The notes: a model not told the origin generated them from the letters alone. A DNA stretch of 64,000 nucleotides from Bradyrhizobium sp. CCGB01 (GCF_024199795.1 NZ_JANADK010000001.1:4898001-4962000); one strand, 5' to 3'. Shown: positions 33,767 to 42,593, numbered from the stretch's first letter. Translations and numbers: made by a program.

Positions 33767-34768
33767 TTAGCGCGCTGTCGGGGCCGCCTGCGCTTCGGCC
33801 GCCCGCTCCAGCTGACGGTGCGAGGCGTGGAAGACGTCGTGGACGAGGCCGATCTTCTCCAGGCCCAGAATGATCAGGCCGTTGAGATCGATCTCCCACC
33901 AGGCGTGCGAGATATAGGCGTCCCGCGGGAAGCGGTGATGGTTGTTGTGCAGACCCTCGCCGAAGGTGAGGATCGTGGTCACGAACTCGTTGGTCGAGGC
34001 GTCGTCGACCTCGAAGCGGCGATAGCCATAGGCGTGGCAGACCGAGCCGGTGAGCTGGCTGGTGAGGATCAGCAGATAGGCGCGGAGCAGGCCGGAGAAC
34101 AGCACGCAGCCGATCATGGTGTGCACGCCGCCGAAGACGTAGCCGATCACGCCGGGGATGAAGACCGCCGACATCCCGTACCAGACCCAGCGCGTGCGCA
34201 CGAAGAACATCGCGATGGGATCGGCGAGGATGTCCTTGGCGTAGTATTCGTTGTCGGTGGTCGCCTGGTCGAACACCCAGCTGCCCTGGGCGTGCAGGAA
34301 GCCCTTGAGCGCGCTGACATAGCGATTGCCGAAGCCGTCGAATTGCGGGCTGTGGGGGTCGCCGACGTCATCGGCATAGAGGTGGTGGCGGCGGTGATTG
34401 GCGACCCATTTGGCGATCGAGCCCTGCACCGCCATCTGGGCGATGGCGCAGAAGAAGACGCGCATGATCGGGCCGGTGCGGAAGCTGCGATGGACGAACA
34501 GGCGGTGCATGCCGGCGCCGATGCCGAACGTCGTCAGCGCGAACATCCAGACGAACGTAAATAGCTCGACCTTGCCGACGCCTTGCGTAACGGCCCAGAT
34601 GATGCCCGCGACAGCGCCGACATAGAGGATGCCGAGGAGGAGATAGCTCTCGCGCAGCTTGGCCTGGACGAGCGGTCCTTCGGTCACGACGCCGGGTGGA
34701 AGCTGTGGCTTGGCTGCAGGGTTCCGGGTGGTCTCTGCCGGCGTGAACCCGGCGTCAGCGATGGACAT
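33767..34768 (-). CDS. Membrane fatty-acid (acyl-CoA type) desaturase
   Basis: 333 residues. The three histidine boxes of the di-iron desaturases are present: HRLFVH (about 88), HRRHH (about 126) and HNNHH (about 272). Four membrane helices surround them. It introduces a double bond into acyl chains, probably delta-9. GGAAGT lies before ATG 34768. It shares direction with the PilZ gene upstream, but a 120-bp gap suggests a separate promoter. Confidence 0.92.
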   Translation of the reverse strand: MSIADAGFTPAETTRNPAAKPQLPPGVVTEGPLVQAKLRESYLLLGILYVGAVAGIIWAVTQGVGKVELFTFVWMFALTTFGIGAGMHRLFVHRSFRTGPIMRVFFCAIAQMAVQGSIAKWVANHRRHHLYADDVGDPHSPQFDGFGNRYVSALKGFLHAQGSWVFDQATTDNEYYAKDILADPIAMFFVRTRWVWYGMSAVFIPGVIGYVFGGVHTMIGCVLFSGLLRAYLLILTSQLTGSVCHAYGYRRFEVDDASTNEFVTTILTFGEGLHNNHHRFPRDAYISHAWWEIDLNGLIILGLEKIGLVHDVFHASHRQLERAAEAQAAPTAR

Positions 34769-34891
34769 TCCAGTACTTCCGATAACTCAGGGCCCGCAGT
34801 GATTGCGGACGTACCGGCTCACACCCTATCGCGCAGGGGTCTCCACCTCCAGTCCTTAGTTAAGAAAGAGTTAAGATTGATCCGGCCCGGT

Positions 34892-35518
34892 TCAGGCCGA
34901 TTGCAGCATGGGCGTACGGACGATCAGGCGGACGAGGTCGTCCCGCTGCTGCTTCTCGGCGAACTTGACCGCAAAGCCGTTGTCGAATTTGCGAATGACG
35001 CGGCCGACGCAGGCACCGACCGCAAGCGGTGTTCCGATCTCAGGGTTGTATTCGCAGGATATCGCGACGCCGGCCGTGGAGACGTCGATGATGAAGCAGG
35101 GATGGGTGCTGCCGTCGGCGAGCGTCAGGAAGGTGTGCGAGACCTGGGGAACGAAGCGCGCGTCGTTGCGCAGCTCCAAAATGCTGTCGTCCTTCTGCTT
35201 CTTCTCCAGCCAGGTCAGCTTCTCCGACATCCAGGCACGCCGTGCCCGCGTCATGTCGAGTTCCATCAGGAAGCCCGCCTTCAGCGTCGCGCTGATGGTG
35301 CACTGGAATTCGCCAAAGTCCTGGAAGTAGGAGGTCACGCGCTCGCCGACTTTGCCGACGACAGGCACGTCGACCATCATGCGGAACGGCGAGACGCGGC
35401 TGGTCCGGCAGGCAAAGGTGCGCAGCTTGCCCTCACAATCGTACCAGCGCGGCAGCGAGTAGCTGCCGCTTACGGTGACCTGCACTGCACGCTGCCTGAG
35501 GAACTCTGCGACGGACAT
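34892..35518 (-). CDS. PilZ-domain protein
   Basis: 208 residues. The C-terminal half is a PilZ domain: ELRNDARFVPQV supplies an arginine-containing start and FIIDVSTAGVAISCE the DxSxxG motif. The N-terminal half (RTFACRTSRVSPFRMMV ... MELDMTRARRAWMSEKL) looks like a second, degenerate PilZ fold. PilZ domains bind cyclic-di-GMP; the RxxxR motif is imperfect here, so binding is not certain. ATG 35518 is chosen over an upstream extension. Confidence 0.8.
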   Translation of the reverse strand: MSVAEFLRQRAVQVTVSGSYSLPRWYDCEGKLRTFACRTSRVSPFRMMVDVPVVGKVGERVTSYFQDFGEFQCTISATLKAGFLMELDMTRARRAWMSEKLTWLEKKQKDDSILELRNDARFVPQVSHTFLTLADGSTHPCFIIDVSTAGVAISCEYNPEIGTPLAVGACVGRVIRKFDNGFAVKFAEKQQRDDLVRLIVRTPMLQSA

Positions 35519-35682
35519 GGGCGCCAATCGTGTTTCGGAGGGTTTCCGTAGAAACACGTAGCGAGCAACGTCTAAGCAATCGATACGCCGATCAAATAGC
35601 AGGGGTAAATTTTTGGTAAACGCTCGGATCGGGGCCGGCGGCATAGCGCCGCGTTTTATGGGCTTCCGATCTCACGATCGCG

Positions 35683-36324
35683 TCATCCGAGCATCACCAG
35701 CAACGCCAGCGCGCCAACGGCCATGACGAGCTTGATCGCCGACCAGCCCAAGCTGTCCGGCCTGACCCGGAGTCCGAACCACGGCAATGCGCGCCGCATC
35801 GCCAGTGCTGCGAAGGCTTCGACGATGGCGAGCACAATTGCGATGCCGGCGATGAAGGACCATGACTCCGCCGGCGGCATCCATACCGCGAGCCAGACGG
35901 GGACGTAGCCCTTCAAGCACGCGAGCAGCGCGAACCATCCGAACAGGGATGCGAAGCCCTTGACGACGTCAGGGCCAATCGTGTCGGGCTCGAGCCGGAT
36001 GCCGATCGTTCCGAGCGCGCGCTCGATGCGCTCGCCGTCGGTGACGAAGAGAAACGCGCCGAGATAGAGCGGGACGCGCGACTGGAAGAGCAGGGCGATG
36101 ATGCCGAACACGACCATGTAGCCGAAGGCATCGCCGAGAATGTCGATGCCGCTCGGGCGCGCCGGCGCCGGCACCATCGCGGCCTGAGGCTGCGGAATCG
36201 ATCGGGCACGTGCCATGTGCTCCAGCATCTTTGCGCGCCGGTCGGGTGCGTACGGCGTCGCACGGTGCATCCAGGGCGGCGGTGCCGGCGACTGGTCTTC
36301 CGAGGGGGATTTTCGCTGCGCCAT
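35683..36324 (-). CDS. Hypothetical four-helix membrane protein
   Basis: 213 residues: a Pro/Arg-rich cytoplasmic N-terminus of about 55 residues, then four hydrophobic segments (FGYMVVFGIIALLFQ, GFASLFGWFALLACL, SFIAGIAIVLAIVEAFAAL, IKLVMAVGALALLVML). No family recognised. The third codon positions are G/C-rich, so it is probably real. Confidence 0.65.
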   Translation of the reverse strand: MAQRKSPSEDQSPAPPPWMHRATPYAPDRRAKMLEHMARARSIPQPQAAMVPAPARPSGIDILGDAFGYMVVFGIIALLFQSRVPLYLGAFLFVTDGERIERALGTIGIRLEPDTIGPDVVKGFASLFGWFALLACLKGYVPVWLAVWMPPAESWSFIAGIAIVLAIVEAFAALAMRRALPWFGLRVRPDSLGWSAIKLVMAVGALALLVMLG

Positions 36325-36423
36325 GGCCTGCACCGGTTCCAACGGGACCATTGGTCGGTGGTCAGGGCAGGGAGGTTCATGCGGGGTGGCGGATATCGCC
36401 GCATCACCCGATGGCCCGGATGA

Positions 36424-36498
36424 TGGCGCTCCCTAGCGGAATCGAACCGCTCTCTCCACCGTGAAAGGGTGGCGTCCTAACCGATAGACGAAGGGAGC
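36424..36498 (-). tRNA. tRNA-Glu (anticodon UUC)
   Basis: On the minus strand the cloverleaf is complete: acceptor GCTCCCT/AGGGAGC, anticodon loop CTTTCAC with TTC, T-loop GGTTCGATTCC, and an encoded CCA. Length 75 nt with CCA. Confidence 0.97.
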
Positions 36499-36721
36499 AA
36501 ACGAAGGCCCCGCCGCTTTCCGCGGCACGGCCGCTGGCCGCCCGAGTCGGGCCCGGCGGCTGGCAGCGGGCGAACGTATAGTGGCCTTTGCGGCCGTGGG
36601 CAAGCCGTTCGGGAACGGTCTTTTGGCACCGGTGGATAGCCGGCCCCGGCCTCATTCGGGAGGCGATTTCAACGGTTTCTTAGGCCCCCTGGGATAGCGC
36701 TGGAACCGGAGAAATTTGTCC

Positions 36722-36976
36722 ATGCCACAGCCCAAGAAGCGCGCAGCCCGCAAATCGCTGTCGCAGCACGCCTGGATCACGCTCGACGGCGGGTTCGCGG
36801 CGCGGCATTGCCTGGTCCAGGACATCTCCGACACCGGCGCCAAGATCACGCTGGACGAGGACGCGAGCCAGCTCCCGGGCGTGATCCGGATGGCGTTCGC
36901 ACGCGACGCCCGGACCGGGCGGAGCTGCCAGGTGGTCTGGCGCCGCGGCAAATCGGCCGGCGTCAAGTTCATCTGA
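36722..36976 (+). CDS. Small PilZ-domain protein
   Basis: 84 residues, a single compact PilZ domain. VQDISDTGAKITLDE matches the DxSxxGA motif and CQVVWRRGKSAGVKFI the C-terminal strand pair. The basic N-terminus (PKKRAARKS) takes the place of the RxxxR arm. GGAG precedes the ATG. Possible cyclic-di-GMP receptor. Confidence 0.82.
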   Translation: MPQPKKRAARKSLSQHAWITLDGGFAARHCLVQDISDTGAKITLDEDASQLPGVIRMAFARDARTGRSCQVVWRRGKSAGVKFI

Positions 36977-37034
36977 CCCGCGGGCGAAGCGAGCCGGATG
37001 GCGCGGGGCGCCGGTCCGGGCTAGAACGGCCCGC

Positions 37035-37280
37035 ATGCGTGCGCCGCTCCTCATCCTCGTCTCGTTGCTGGCCCCATCCGCGGCCGGGGCCGAGGCCCTG
37101 CGCCTTCCGCCCGCCGAGCGGCCACAGGCCGGCAAGGCCCTGCCGCTGAAGGGCGCGGGCGGGGCGGCCAAGGCCGGCTCCTGCGCCTCCTATGGCCCGC
37201 GCTTCGTCATGGTCGAGGGCACCGGCACCTGCGTGAAGGTTGGCGGCTCGGTCAGTGTCGAGACCACGGTCAGGCGCTGA
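37035..37280 (+). CDS. Small exported protein with porin-like N-terminal motif
   Basis: 81 residues. Signal peptide LLILVSLLAPSAAGAEA is followed by a linker and CASYGPRFVMVEGTGTCVKVGG. This resembles the start of alphaproteobacterial porins (C-x2-YG-x-GF-x3-PGT-x-TC-x-K-x-GG), with the two cysteines at porin spacing, but the barrel is absent. It is either a stand-alone disulphide mini-domain or a relic. It is followed 5 bp later by a small membrane protein gene. Confidence 0.65.
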   Translation: MRAPLLILVSLLAPSAAGAEALRLPPAERPQAGKALPLKGAGGAAKAGSCASYGPRFVMVEGTGTCVKVGGSVSVETTVRR

Positions 37281-37285
37281 AGCCG

Positions 37286-37453
37286 ATGCCGCCCGATCTC
37301 ATGCGGCCCGACATCATCGTCCCCTTCGTGATGTATTGCGCGCTGCTGTTGTGGGTCGGCCGCGGCCTGAGCTGGACGGCAAAGCTCGCCACCGCGGTCG
37401 TGACGCTGGCGCTGATCATCTGCGTGCTGCTGGTCGAGCGCGGCTGGCGCTAG
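37286..37453 (+). CDS. Small two-helix membrane protein
   Basis: 55 residues. IIVPFVMYCALLLWVG and LATAVVTLALIICVLLV are two hydrophobic helices joined by RGLSWTAK. It begins 5 bp after the porin-motif gene, suggesting cotranscription. No family assigned. Confidence 0.55.
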   Translation: MPPDLMRPDIIVPFVMYCALLLWVGRGLSWTAKLATAVVTLALIICVLLVERGWR

Positions 37454-37583
37454 GGCCCCCAAAAACAAAAACTGGGAAAACAACCCCATGCACAGTAGCC
37501 GTCAAGTGCCGGCGCGGTGCTTGGCACGTGCGCCATAGCGCCGATTCATTGCGCTCTCAGCGCAGCTTACCCCGCGCCACCGC

Positions 37584-38222
37584 TCACGACATCGGCGGTG
37601 CGACGAATTGCGCAAATCCGGGGCGTTTGCCGAGCTCGGCGAGCCAACGCGCCAGGTGCGGCTGCGAGGGTCGCGTGATGCCCTCGACGCCGAGCCAGCG
37701 CCGCGCATAGGCGCCGATCGCGATATCGGCGAGGGTGAACGCATCGCCGTCCATGAATGGCCGCGAGGAGAGCAGGCGGTCGGCGATGGCCCAGACCTCG
37801 GCGGCGGCATCGGCATCCTTCTGCACCTTGACCATGTCGCGCTCGGCCGGCGGCGTGCGCACGATGCCCCAGAACACCGGACGGTCGACCGGCTGCACCA
37901 TCGACAGCGTCCAGTCGAGCCAGCGGTCGACGCTGGTGCGCAGCTTCGGCGCGTCGGGATAGATCGGCGTGCCGCGGCCATGCGCGAGGCAGAGATAGCG
38001 CATGATGGAATTGGACTCCCACAGCACGAAGTCGCCCTCGACCAGCGTCGGGATCCGCGCATTGGGGTTCATCGCGAGATAGTCGGCCTCGCGGGTCTTG
38101 CCGAACGCCATGCCGGCGTCGATGCGCTCATAGGCGAGGCCAAGCTCGGCGAGGCACCACAGCACCTTCTGCACGTTGACCGAGTTGGCGCGGCCCCAGA
38201 TCGTCAGCTTGGTGTCCGGCAT
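37584..38222 (-). CDS. Glutathione S-transferase family protein
   Basis: 212 residues. N-terminal thioredoxin-like domain: LTIWGRANSVNVQKVLWCLAELG with the active-site Ser in the NSVNV turn, and PTLVEGDFVLWESNSIMRYL with the cis-Pro and ESxxI glutathione motif. The C-terminal helical domain includes FTLADIAIGAYARRW. GGGAGGA precedes ATG 38222. Substrate unknown. Confidence 0.9.
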   Translation of the reverse strand: MPDTKLTIWGRANSVNVQKVLWCLAELGLAYERIDAGMAFGKTREADYLAMNPNARIPTLVEGDFVLWESNSIMRYLCLAHGRGTPIYPDAPKLRTSVDRWLDWTLSMVQPVDRPVFWGIVRTPPAERDMVKVQKDADAAAEVWAIADRLLSSRPFMDGDAFTLADIAIGAYARRWLGVEGITRPSQPHLARWLAELGKRPGFAQFVAPPMS

Positions 38223-38323
38223 GAAATCCTCCCGCGCGTTTTCGTTGGCTACAGGCCACCGCGCGCGGTTGATAGCGGAATTCGCTTCAGCGGGCGACGC
38301 ATGATTGCGCTGAGTCCCCGCAA

Positions 38324-38348
38324 AAAGCTCCGCCCGGGGCGGAGCTTT
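38324..38348 (-). terminator. Intrinsic terminator after the 26-residue membrane protein gene
   Basis: Near-perfect palindrome AAAGCTCCGCCC / GGGGCGGAGCTTT. On the minus strand the stem is followed by TTTTTG, so it should end transcription coming from the small gene at 38414-38494. Confidence 0.75.
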
Positions 38349-38413
38349 CAATTGCAAGTCAAGCTTCGTAAGTCGAACCTGGCAAATCGAACTTGGCAGA
38401 TTGAGCCTGATGA

Positions 38414-38494
38414 TCAGTGGCCGAAGAACAGCCACAGCAGAATGATCACCGGGATCGGCACACCCAGCAGCCACAACAAAATTCCGCGTCCCAT
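38414..38494 (-). CDS. 26-residue hydrophobic membrane peptide
   Basis: 26 residues, essentially one transmembrane helix: LLWLLGVPIPVIILLWLF, ending in FGH. The ribosome site GGAGGAGAACGCG directly before the ATG is among the strongest in the window, and an intrinsic terminator lies 65 bp downstream, so it seems to have its own transcript. Similar tiny GxxLLWLLGxPIP proteins are frequent in rhizobia as I recall; function unknown. Confidence 0.7.
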   Translation of the reverse strand: MGRGILLWLLGVPIPVIILLWLFFGH

Positions 38495-38565
38495 CGCGTT
38501 CTCCTCCAATCGCATTGTCAGGGAGAGAACGCGGGCAGCGCGGGCTTTGTTCCTGCGGGTTAAGC

Positions 38566-39018
38566 CTACCAATGGCCGGTATTGGGCATCGACAACCACG
38601 GCTCCTGCGGTGCCTTCGGCTCGCCCTTCTGCAAGATCTCGATCGAGTGCAAATCCGGCGAGCGGACGAAGGCCATGTTGCCGTCGCGCGGCGGCCGGTT
38701 GATGGTGACGCCGGCCTTCTGCAGCTTCTCGCACGTGGCGTAGATGTCGTCGACCTCATAGGCGAGATGGCCGAAGAAGCGATCCTCGCCGTACTTCTCC
38801 TCGTCCCAATTCCAGGTGAGCTCGACCAGCGGCGCGCCGCGCGTTTGCGGCTGCTTCTTCAGCGCCTCGAGATCGTCCGCCGAGCACAAGAAGACCAGCG
38901 TGAAGCGCCCCTTGTCGTTCTCGATCCGCCGCACCTCCTTCAAGCCCAGCGCATCCTGGTAAAACTTCAGCGCGACATCGAGATTGCGCACGCGCAGCAT
39001 GGTGTGGAGGTATCGCAT
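38566..39018 (-). CDS. gloA: Lactoylglutathione lyase (glyoxalase I)
   Basis: 150 residues. Converts the hemithioacetal of methylglyoxal and glutathione to S-lactoylglutathione. Metal ligands are in place: His5 (RYLHTMLRV), Glu in VELTWNW, His in FFGHLAYEV and Glu in LHSIEILQK. ATG 39018 follows GGGAGCAAG. It is longer than E. coli GloA by a C-terminal KGEPKAPQEPWLSM tail. Confidence 0.93.
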   Translation of the reverse strand: MRYLHTMLRVRNLDVALKFYQDALGLKEVRRIENDKGRFTLVFLCSADDLEALKKQPQTRGAPLVELTWNWDEEKYGEDRFFGHLAYEVDDIYATCEKLQKAGVTINRPPRDGNMAFVRSPDLHSIEILQKGEPKAPQEPWLSMPNTGHW

Positions 39019-39209
39019 GTTTCTTGCTCCCTGGAATGGTCGGAGGGGTTTTGGGTCGGCGGGGCCGACGGGGGAAGGAGATAGCAGGAAAGTGGAACGA
39101 GGGGCAGGGGGTGAGAGCACGTGTACGTGAGGCGAAATGGCTCGCGACGCAAACTAGCGACGCAACAGCTCCAGCGGCAGGACAGGTGAGATGGCGACGG
39201 CGCATGAAT

Positions 39210-40961
39210 TCAAGTCCGCTTTGAACCGGATGCCGTCGTGGGGAGTGCGACTGCTTCCAGACTCGGTATCTCCCGGTCCTCCCATTCCACGTTGTTGACT
39301 TCGAGATAGCGCGAGACGGCGACGCCGATTGTCGGAAAGAAATAGTGCTCGCCGAGCTGCGAGAACAAGCCAAATCGTTTCAGCTTGTCCTTCACGGGAT
39401 CCTTGAGCTCGGCAAAGCAGAGCTCTATGCCTTGCGCCTGCAGCGCCTGGTCCAGTTCGGCGACCACGTCGCAGGCAGTGACGTCCACGCTGGTCACGGG
39501 TTCGGCGGTCACGACCAGCCAACGCACGGGCGTCGGCGATGTCGCGACGGCGTCGAGGACGCGTTCCCTGAAGAATTCGGCGTTGGCAAAAAACAGCGGC
39601 GCATCCCACCGGAACAGCACCAGCCCGGGGATACGGCGTGCATCCGGATATCTTGTGATGTCGTGATAGCCTTTGACGCCGTGGGCGCGCCCCAGGATGG
39701 CCGAGTGCGGGCGCCAGCCGTCCCACAGGAACTCGGCGATCGCGATTGCGATCGCAAGACCTATTCCCTGAATCACCCCGAGCACGGCGACGCCGACAAA
39801 GCAGACGACGGCCAGCCAGAACTCCCATCGCTGAATGCGATAGATGCGCCGGAGGTCGGCGACTTCGATCAAGCCGATCGCAGCGGCGATCACGACGGCG
39901 GCGAGGGCGGCATTGGGCAAATGCTGCAGGAGACTTGGTGCCACCAGCAGAAGCAAGGCGATGGCAAGCGCGCCCGTGACGCTCGTGAGCTGGGTGCGGG
40001 CGCCCGCGGCTTCCGCAACAGGTGTGCGCGAGCTGCTGCTGCTGATCGGAAAGCCCTGGAAAAAGCCTGCTGCCAGATTGGCGGCGCCAAGCCCGACCAT
40101 CTCCTGATTGGGATCGACCCGATCCCCCAGGCGCGCGGCGAAGGCGCGTGACAGCACGCTCGTATCGGCAAACGAAACCAGCGCGACCGCGCAACCGCCG
40201 ATCAGCACGGGGACGATGTCGCTGGTGCTGATCCAGGGGATGGAGAAAGCCGGCAGCCCCTGCGGAAGCGGACCCAGGACCTGGACGCCATACCGGGTCC
40301 CGAGATCGAGCATCCCGACGACGATCGTCGCGCCGACGACGGCTATCAGAATGCCGGGCAGCTTGCTGTTCTTGAGCAACAGGATCACGGCCAGGGTGGC
40401 GGAGCCAATTCCGAACGCGACCCAGTTTGACCGTCCAGCGAGGATGGCGCCGGCGATCTCCCACAAGCTCCGTAGCGGTCCCTCGCTCTCGGTGGAAAAG
40501 CCGAACAGCTTGGGCAGCTGGCTGATCAAGACAGTCAGGGCAATTCCGTTCATGTAACCGTAGCGGATCGGCTTGGACAGAAGCTCGGTGACAAAGCCAA
40601 GTCGCGCGACGCCTGCGAGGATACAAGCCGTCCCCGAGACGATCGCCATCATGCCGGCGAGCGTCACGGCCCGTGCGGGATCGCCGTGAGCCAGGGGCGC
40701 GATGACGCCCAGCAGTATGGCCGCCAGCGCCGAGTCCGGGCCCAGGACGAGAATGCGGCTTGGGCCAAACAACGCGTAGGCCAGCAGCGGCACGATCGTT
40801 GCGTACAAACCATAGATGCCGGGCAAGCCCGATGCGGTCGCATAGGCAATTCCGACCGGGACCAGCATTGTTGCCAGGACGACGCCGGCGAAGATGTCGC
40901 GCGGAAGCCATGCCGCTTCGTATCGACGGAGAGCGTCCAGTCCGGGCAACCAGTGCTTCAT
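39210..40961 (-). CDS. SulP-family anion transporter with STAS domain
   Basis: 583 residues. DIFAGVVLATMLVPVGIAYA and GLPGIYGLYATIVPLLAYALFG are SulP signatures; about 12 membrane helices run to residue 400, and a STAS domain follows (ELCFAELKDPVKDKLKRFGL at its end). Substrate may be sulfate, bicarbonate or a dicarboxylate; the sequence alone does not decide. A FixK/FNR-like box lies 110 bp upstream of the start. Confidence 0.9.
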   Translation of the reverse strand: MKHWLPGLDALRRYEAAWLPRDIFAGVVLATMLVPVGIAYATASGLPGIYGLYATIVPLLAYALFGPSRILVLGPDSALAAILLGVIAPLAHGDPARAVTLAGMMAIVSGTACILAGVARLGFVTELLSKPIRYGYMNGIALTVLISQLPKLFGFSTESEGPLRSLWEIAGAILAGRSNWVAFGIGSATLAVILLLKNSKLPGILIAVVGATIVVGMLDLGTRYGVQVLGPLPQGLPAFSIPWISTSDIVPVLIGGCAVALVSFADTSVLSRAFAARLGDRVDPNQEMVGLGAANLAAGFFQGFPISSSSSRTPVAEAAGARTQLTSVTGALAIALLLLVAPSLLQHLPNAALAAVVIAAAIGLIEVADLRRIYRIQRWEFWLAVVCFVGVAVLGVIQGIGLAIAIAIAEFLWDGWRPHSAILGRAHGVKGYHDITRYPDARRIPGLVLFRWDAPLFFANAEFFRERVLDAVATSPTPVRWLVVTAEPVTSVDVTACDVVAELDQALQAQGIELCFAELKDPVKDKLKRFGLFSQLGEHYFFPTIGVAVSRYLEVNNVEWEDREIPSLEAVALPTTASGSKRT

Positions 40962-41070
40962 TGGCGGTCACTCCCAAGCTCGCTGCGAGCATTGAAAAGC
41001 GGTGGCCGCTGCGCCTCTATGAACCAGGTAAGGCCGATCCAAAAGGTCGCTGCACCATGCGTCGGTGGCG

Positions 41071-41084
41071 TTGACGCAGATCAA
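41071..41084. promoter_or_regulatory. FixK/FNR-like box between SulP and GFA genes
   Basis: TTGACGCAGATCAA is a full match to TTGAY-N4-RTCAA. It lies 110 bp from the SulP start (minus) and 174 bp from the GFA-type start (plus). No convincing -10 is seen at the class II distance in either direction, so the target is open. Confidence 0.5.
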
Positions 41085-41135
41085 CATTGCTTTTGGCACG
41101 CGGCACGCGTCGGGGCCGCGGAGCCATGCGTCGCA

Positions 41136-41217
41136 CCCCTCGCGAGAAACGTCCAACCATACAACAGCCGGGGCGTTCTGCTAGTGTGGCTTGGGGCGCG
41201 CGTCAGTCCTTGCAACC
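41136..41217 (+). repeat. Diverged repeat element, copy 1
   Basis: Starts at CCCCTCGCGAGAAAC and ends at AGTCCTTGCA, aligning with copy 2 at 43801-43889 over its length with small indels. It ends about 40 bp before the GFA-type gene, so it may carry its promoter. Confidence 0.6.
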
Positions 41218-41258
41218 ACGATGATGGTGCGCACCTCCGAAGAGGAGATTTAGACGAC

Positions 41259-41684
41259 ATGGTGGGTGACACGAACGTTCGGGCCGGCCAGTGCCATTGC
41301 GGTGCGGTGCGTTTCGAGGTGACGCTCAGCGACGGCTTCAATTCGATCCGCCGCTGCACGTGCTCTTACTGCCGCATGCGAGGCGCCGTCGTTGCCATGG
41401 CGGAAATGGGTGGGATCAAGATCCTGCAGGGCGAGGATGCGCTGACAAGCTACCGCTTCCACACCGGATCAGCGCAGCACTTCTTCTGTTCTCGCTGCGG
41501 AATATACACACATCATCAGCGACGATCTGACCAGACGCTATATGCCGTCAACGTGGCGTGCCTGGATGGGGTCAGTCCGTTCGATTTTTCCGAGGTTCCC
41601 GTCATGGACGGCGTCAATCACACCAATGACACCGGCAGGCCAACGCGTCGGGCAGGCACACTCCTCTTCGTCCCGGCGGACTAA
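41259..41684 (+). CDS. GFA-family zinc protein (CENP-V/GFA domain)
   Basis: 141 residues. Zinc-binding cysteines are arranged as in the family: GQCHCGAV, RRCTCSYCRMRG and FFCSRCGIYTHH. Members include glutathione-dependent formaldehyde-activating enzyme, though most of this short class are uncharacterised. ATG 41259 follows GAGGAG. Formaldehyde detoxification is possible but unproved. Confidence 0.88.
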   Translation: MVGDTNVRAGQCHCGAVRFEVTLSDGFNSIRRCTCSYCRMRGAVVAMAEMGGIKILQGEDALTSYRFHTGSAQHFFCSRCGIYTHHQRRSDQTLYAVNVACLDGVSPFDFSEVPVMDGVNHTNDTGRPTRRAGTLLFVPAD

Positions 41685-41820
41685 CCGGGCATTGAAAGGC
41701 AGCGGTTGCCAGCCCTGTCACCGTAACGACGGCTCTTGCGCTGCATCTCGAAGCTCGCCAACTGAAATAGTTCGCCCCCTCGGCAGTTGAACCCCGCCAG
41801 AGGTCGGGCGACTAAACGCC

Positions 41821-42021
41821 ATGGCCGCTGTCTTTGCAGAACTGCTGTTTGGTCTCGTCAGGAGCCTCGTTGGCGACTGGCTGAGACAGGCTGCGCTGGC
41901 CGTTTGTGCGTGGCTCGATACGAGGATTCACGGCCGCGCTGCGCGCTTTGTCGTGGGAGGCCTTCTTGGGCTTGCCGCCTATATCCTCATTCCTGTGATC
42001 GCCGGGCTGCTGGGATTCTGA
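41821..42021 (+). CDS. Small membrane protein 1 of a five-gene row
   Basis: 66 residues. Two hydrophobic segments (AAVFAELLFGLVRSLVG and FVVGGLLGLAAYILIPVIAGLLGF) flank an Arg-containing helix. Its TGA shares one base with the next ATG, so the two are translationally coupled. No family recognised. Confidence 0.65.
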   Translation: MAAVFAELLFGLVRSLVGDWLRQAALAVCAWLDTRIHGRAARFVVGGLLGLAAYILIPVIAGLLGF

Positions 42022-42290
42022 TGCCCTCCGTGAAGACGAACCTCATCATTGCACTGGCCATCGGCGCGCTGATCTCGGCGGTGCTGCTCGCCATCGAGCC
42101 GCTCACCGACTTCGCTTTTCTGTCGCTGGAGTGGCCTGGCATCAGCGTGGCGTATCTGTTCTGGGGAGCGGTCGGGGGCTCCACCTTCGCAGGGATAGCT
42201 ATTTCCTGGGTGGTGAATGCACTCTGCTACGGTCTGGGTATTTTCGTCATTCTCAGCGCTCTCAAGGTGCTGATTGAGCCGAGGACTTGA
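42021..42290 (+). CDS. Small membrane protein 2 of the row
   Basis: 89 residues with two to three hydrophobic segments (LIIALAIGALISAVLLAI, VAYLFWGAVGGSTFAGIAISWVV, GLGIFVILSALKVLI). ATG 42021 overlaps the stop of the preceding gene by one base. Function unknown. Confidence 0.65.
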   Translation: MPSVKTNLIIALAIGALISAVLLAIEPLTDFAFLSLEWPGISVAYLFWGAVGGSTFAGIAISWVVNALCYGLGIFVILSALKVLIEPRT

Positions 42291-42335
42291 GAAGCGCGGC
42301 TATGAAGCGGAGATCCAGGCCATGATGAGGGCGGC

Positions 42336-42593
42336 ATGATGCGCTGGCTTCAAAGGCTCGGATGGATTGCGAGGGTTGCGGCTATTTGCGGGACCGTCGC
42401 GTGGCTCGTGCTTTTGACAAGCTCACCTCAGGCGCCTGATGCCGCACACCTTGAACGTTACGCGCACCGACACGACATCAGGTATGTGAGCGAGGGGACG
42501 GAATTGGCTCTGCGCATCCTGCTCGGCACGTCGTTTACTCTGGCCCTGGTGGCGTTTGGATGCCATTTCGCGACCAGGGACATGCGTGAGTGA
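42336..42593 (+). CDS. Small membrane protein 3 of the row
   Basis: 85 residues: two transmembrane helices (IARVAAICGTVAWLVLL, ILLGTSFTLALVAFGCHFA) separated by a polar loop of about 35 residues rich in His and Glu (HLERYAHRHDIRYVSEGTE). An ATG at 42339 is an equally good start. Function unknown. Confidence 0.6.
   Translation: MMRWLQRLGWIARVAAICGTVAWLVLLTSSPQAPDAAHLERYAHRHDIRYVSEGTELALRILLGTSFTLALVAFGCHFATRDMRE

Noticed and set aside
33108..33899. 263-codon minus-strand frame spanning the small genes near 33.1-33.6 kb
   Set aside because: Wrong frame relative to two better-formed small proteins; composition is shadow-like.
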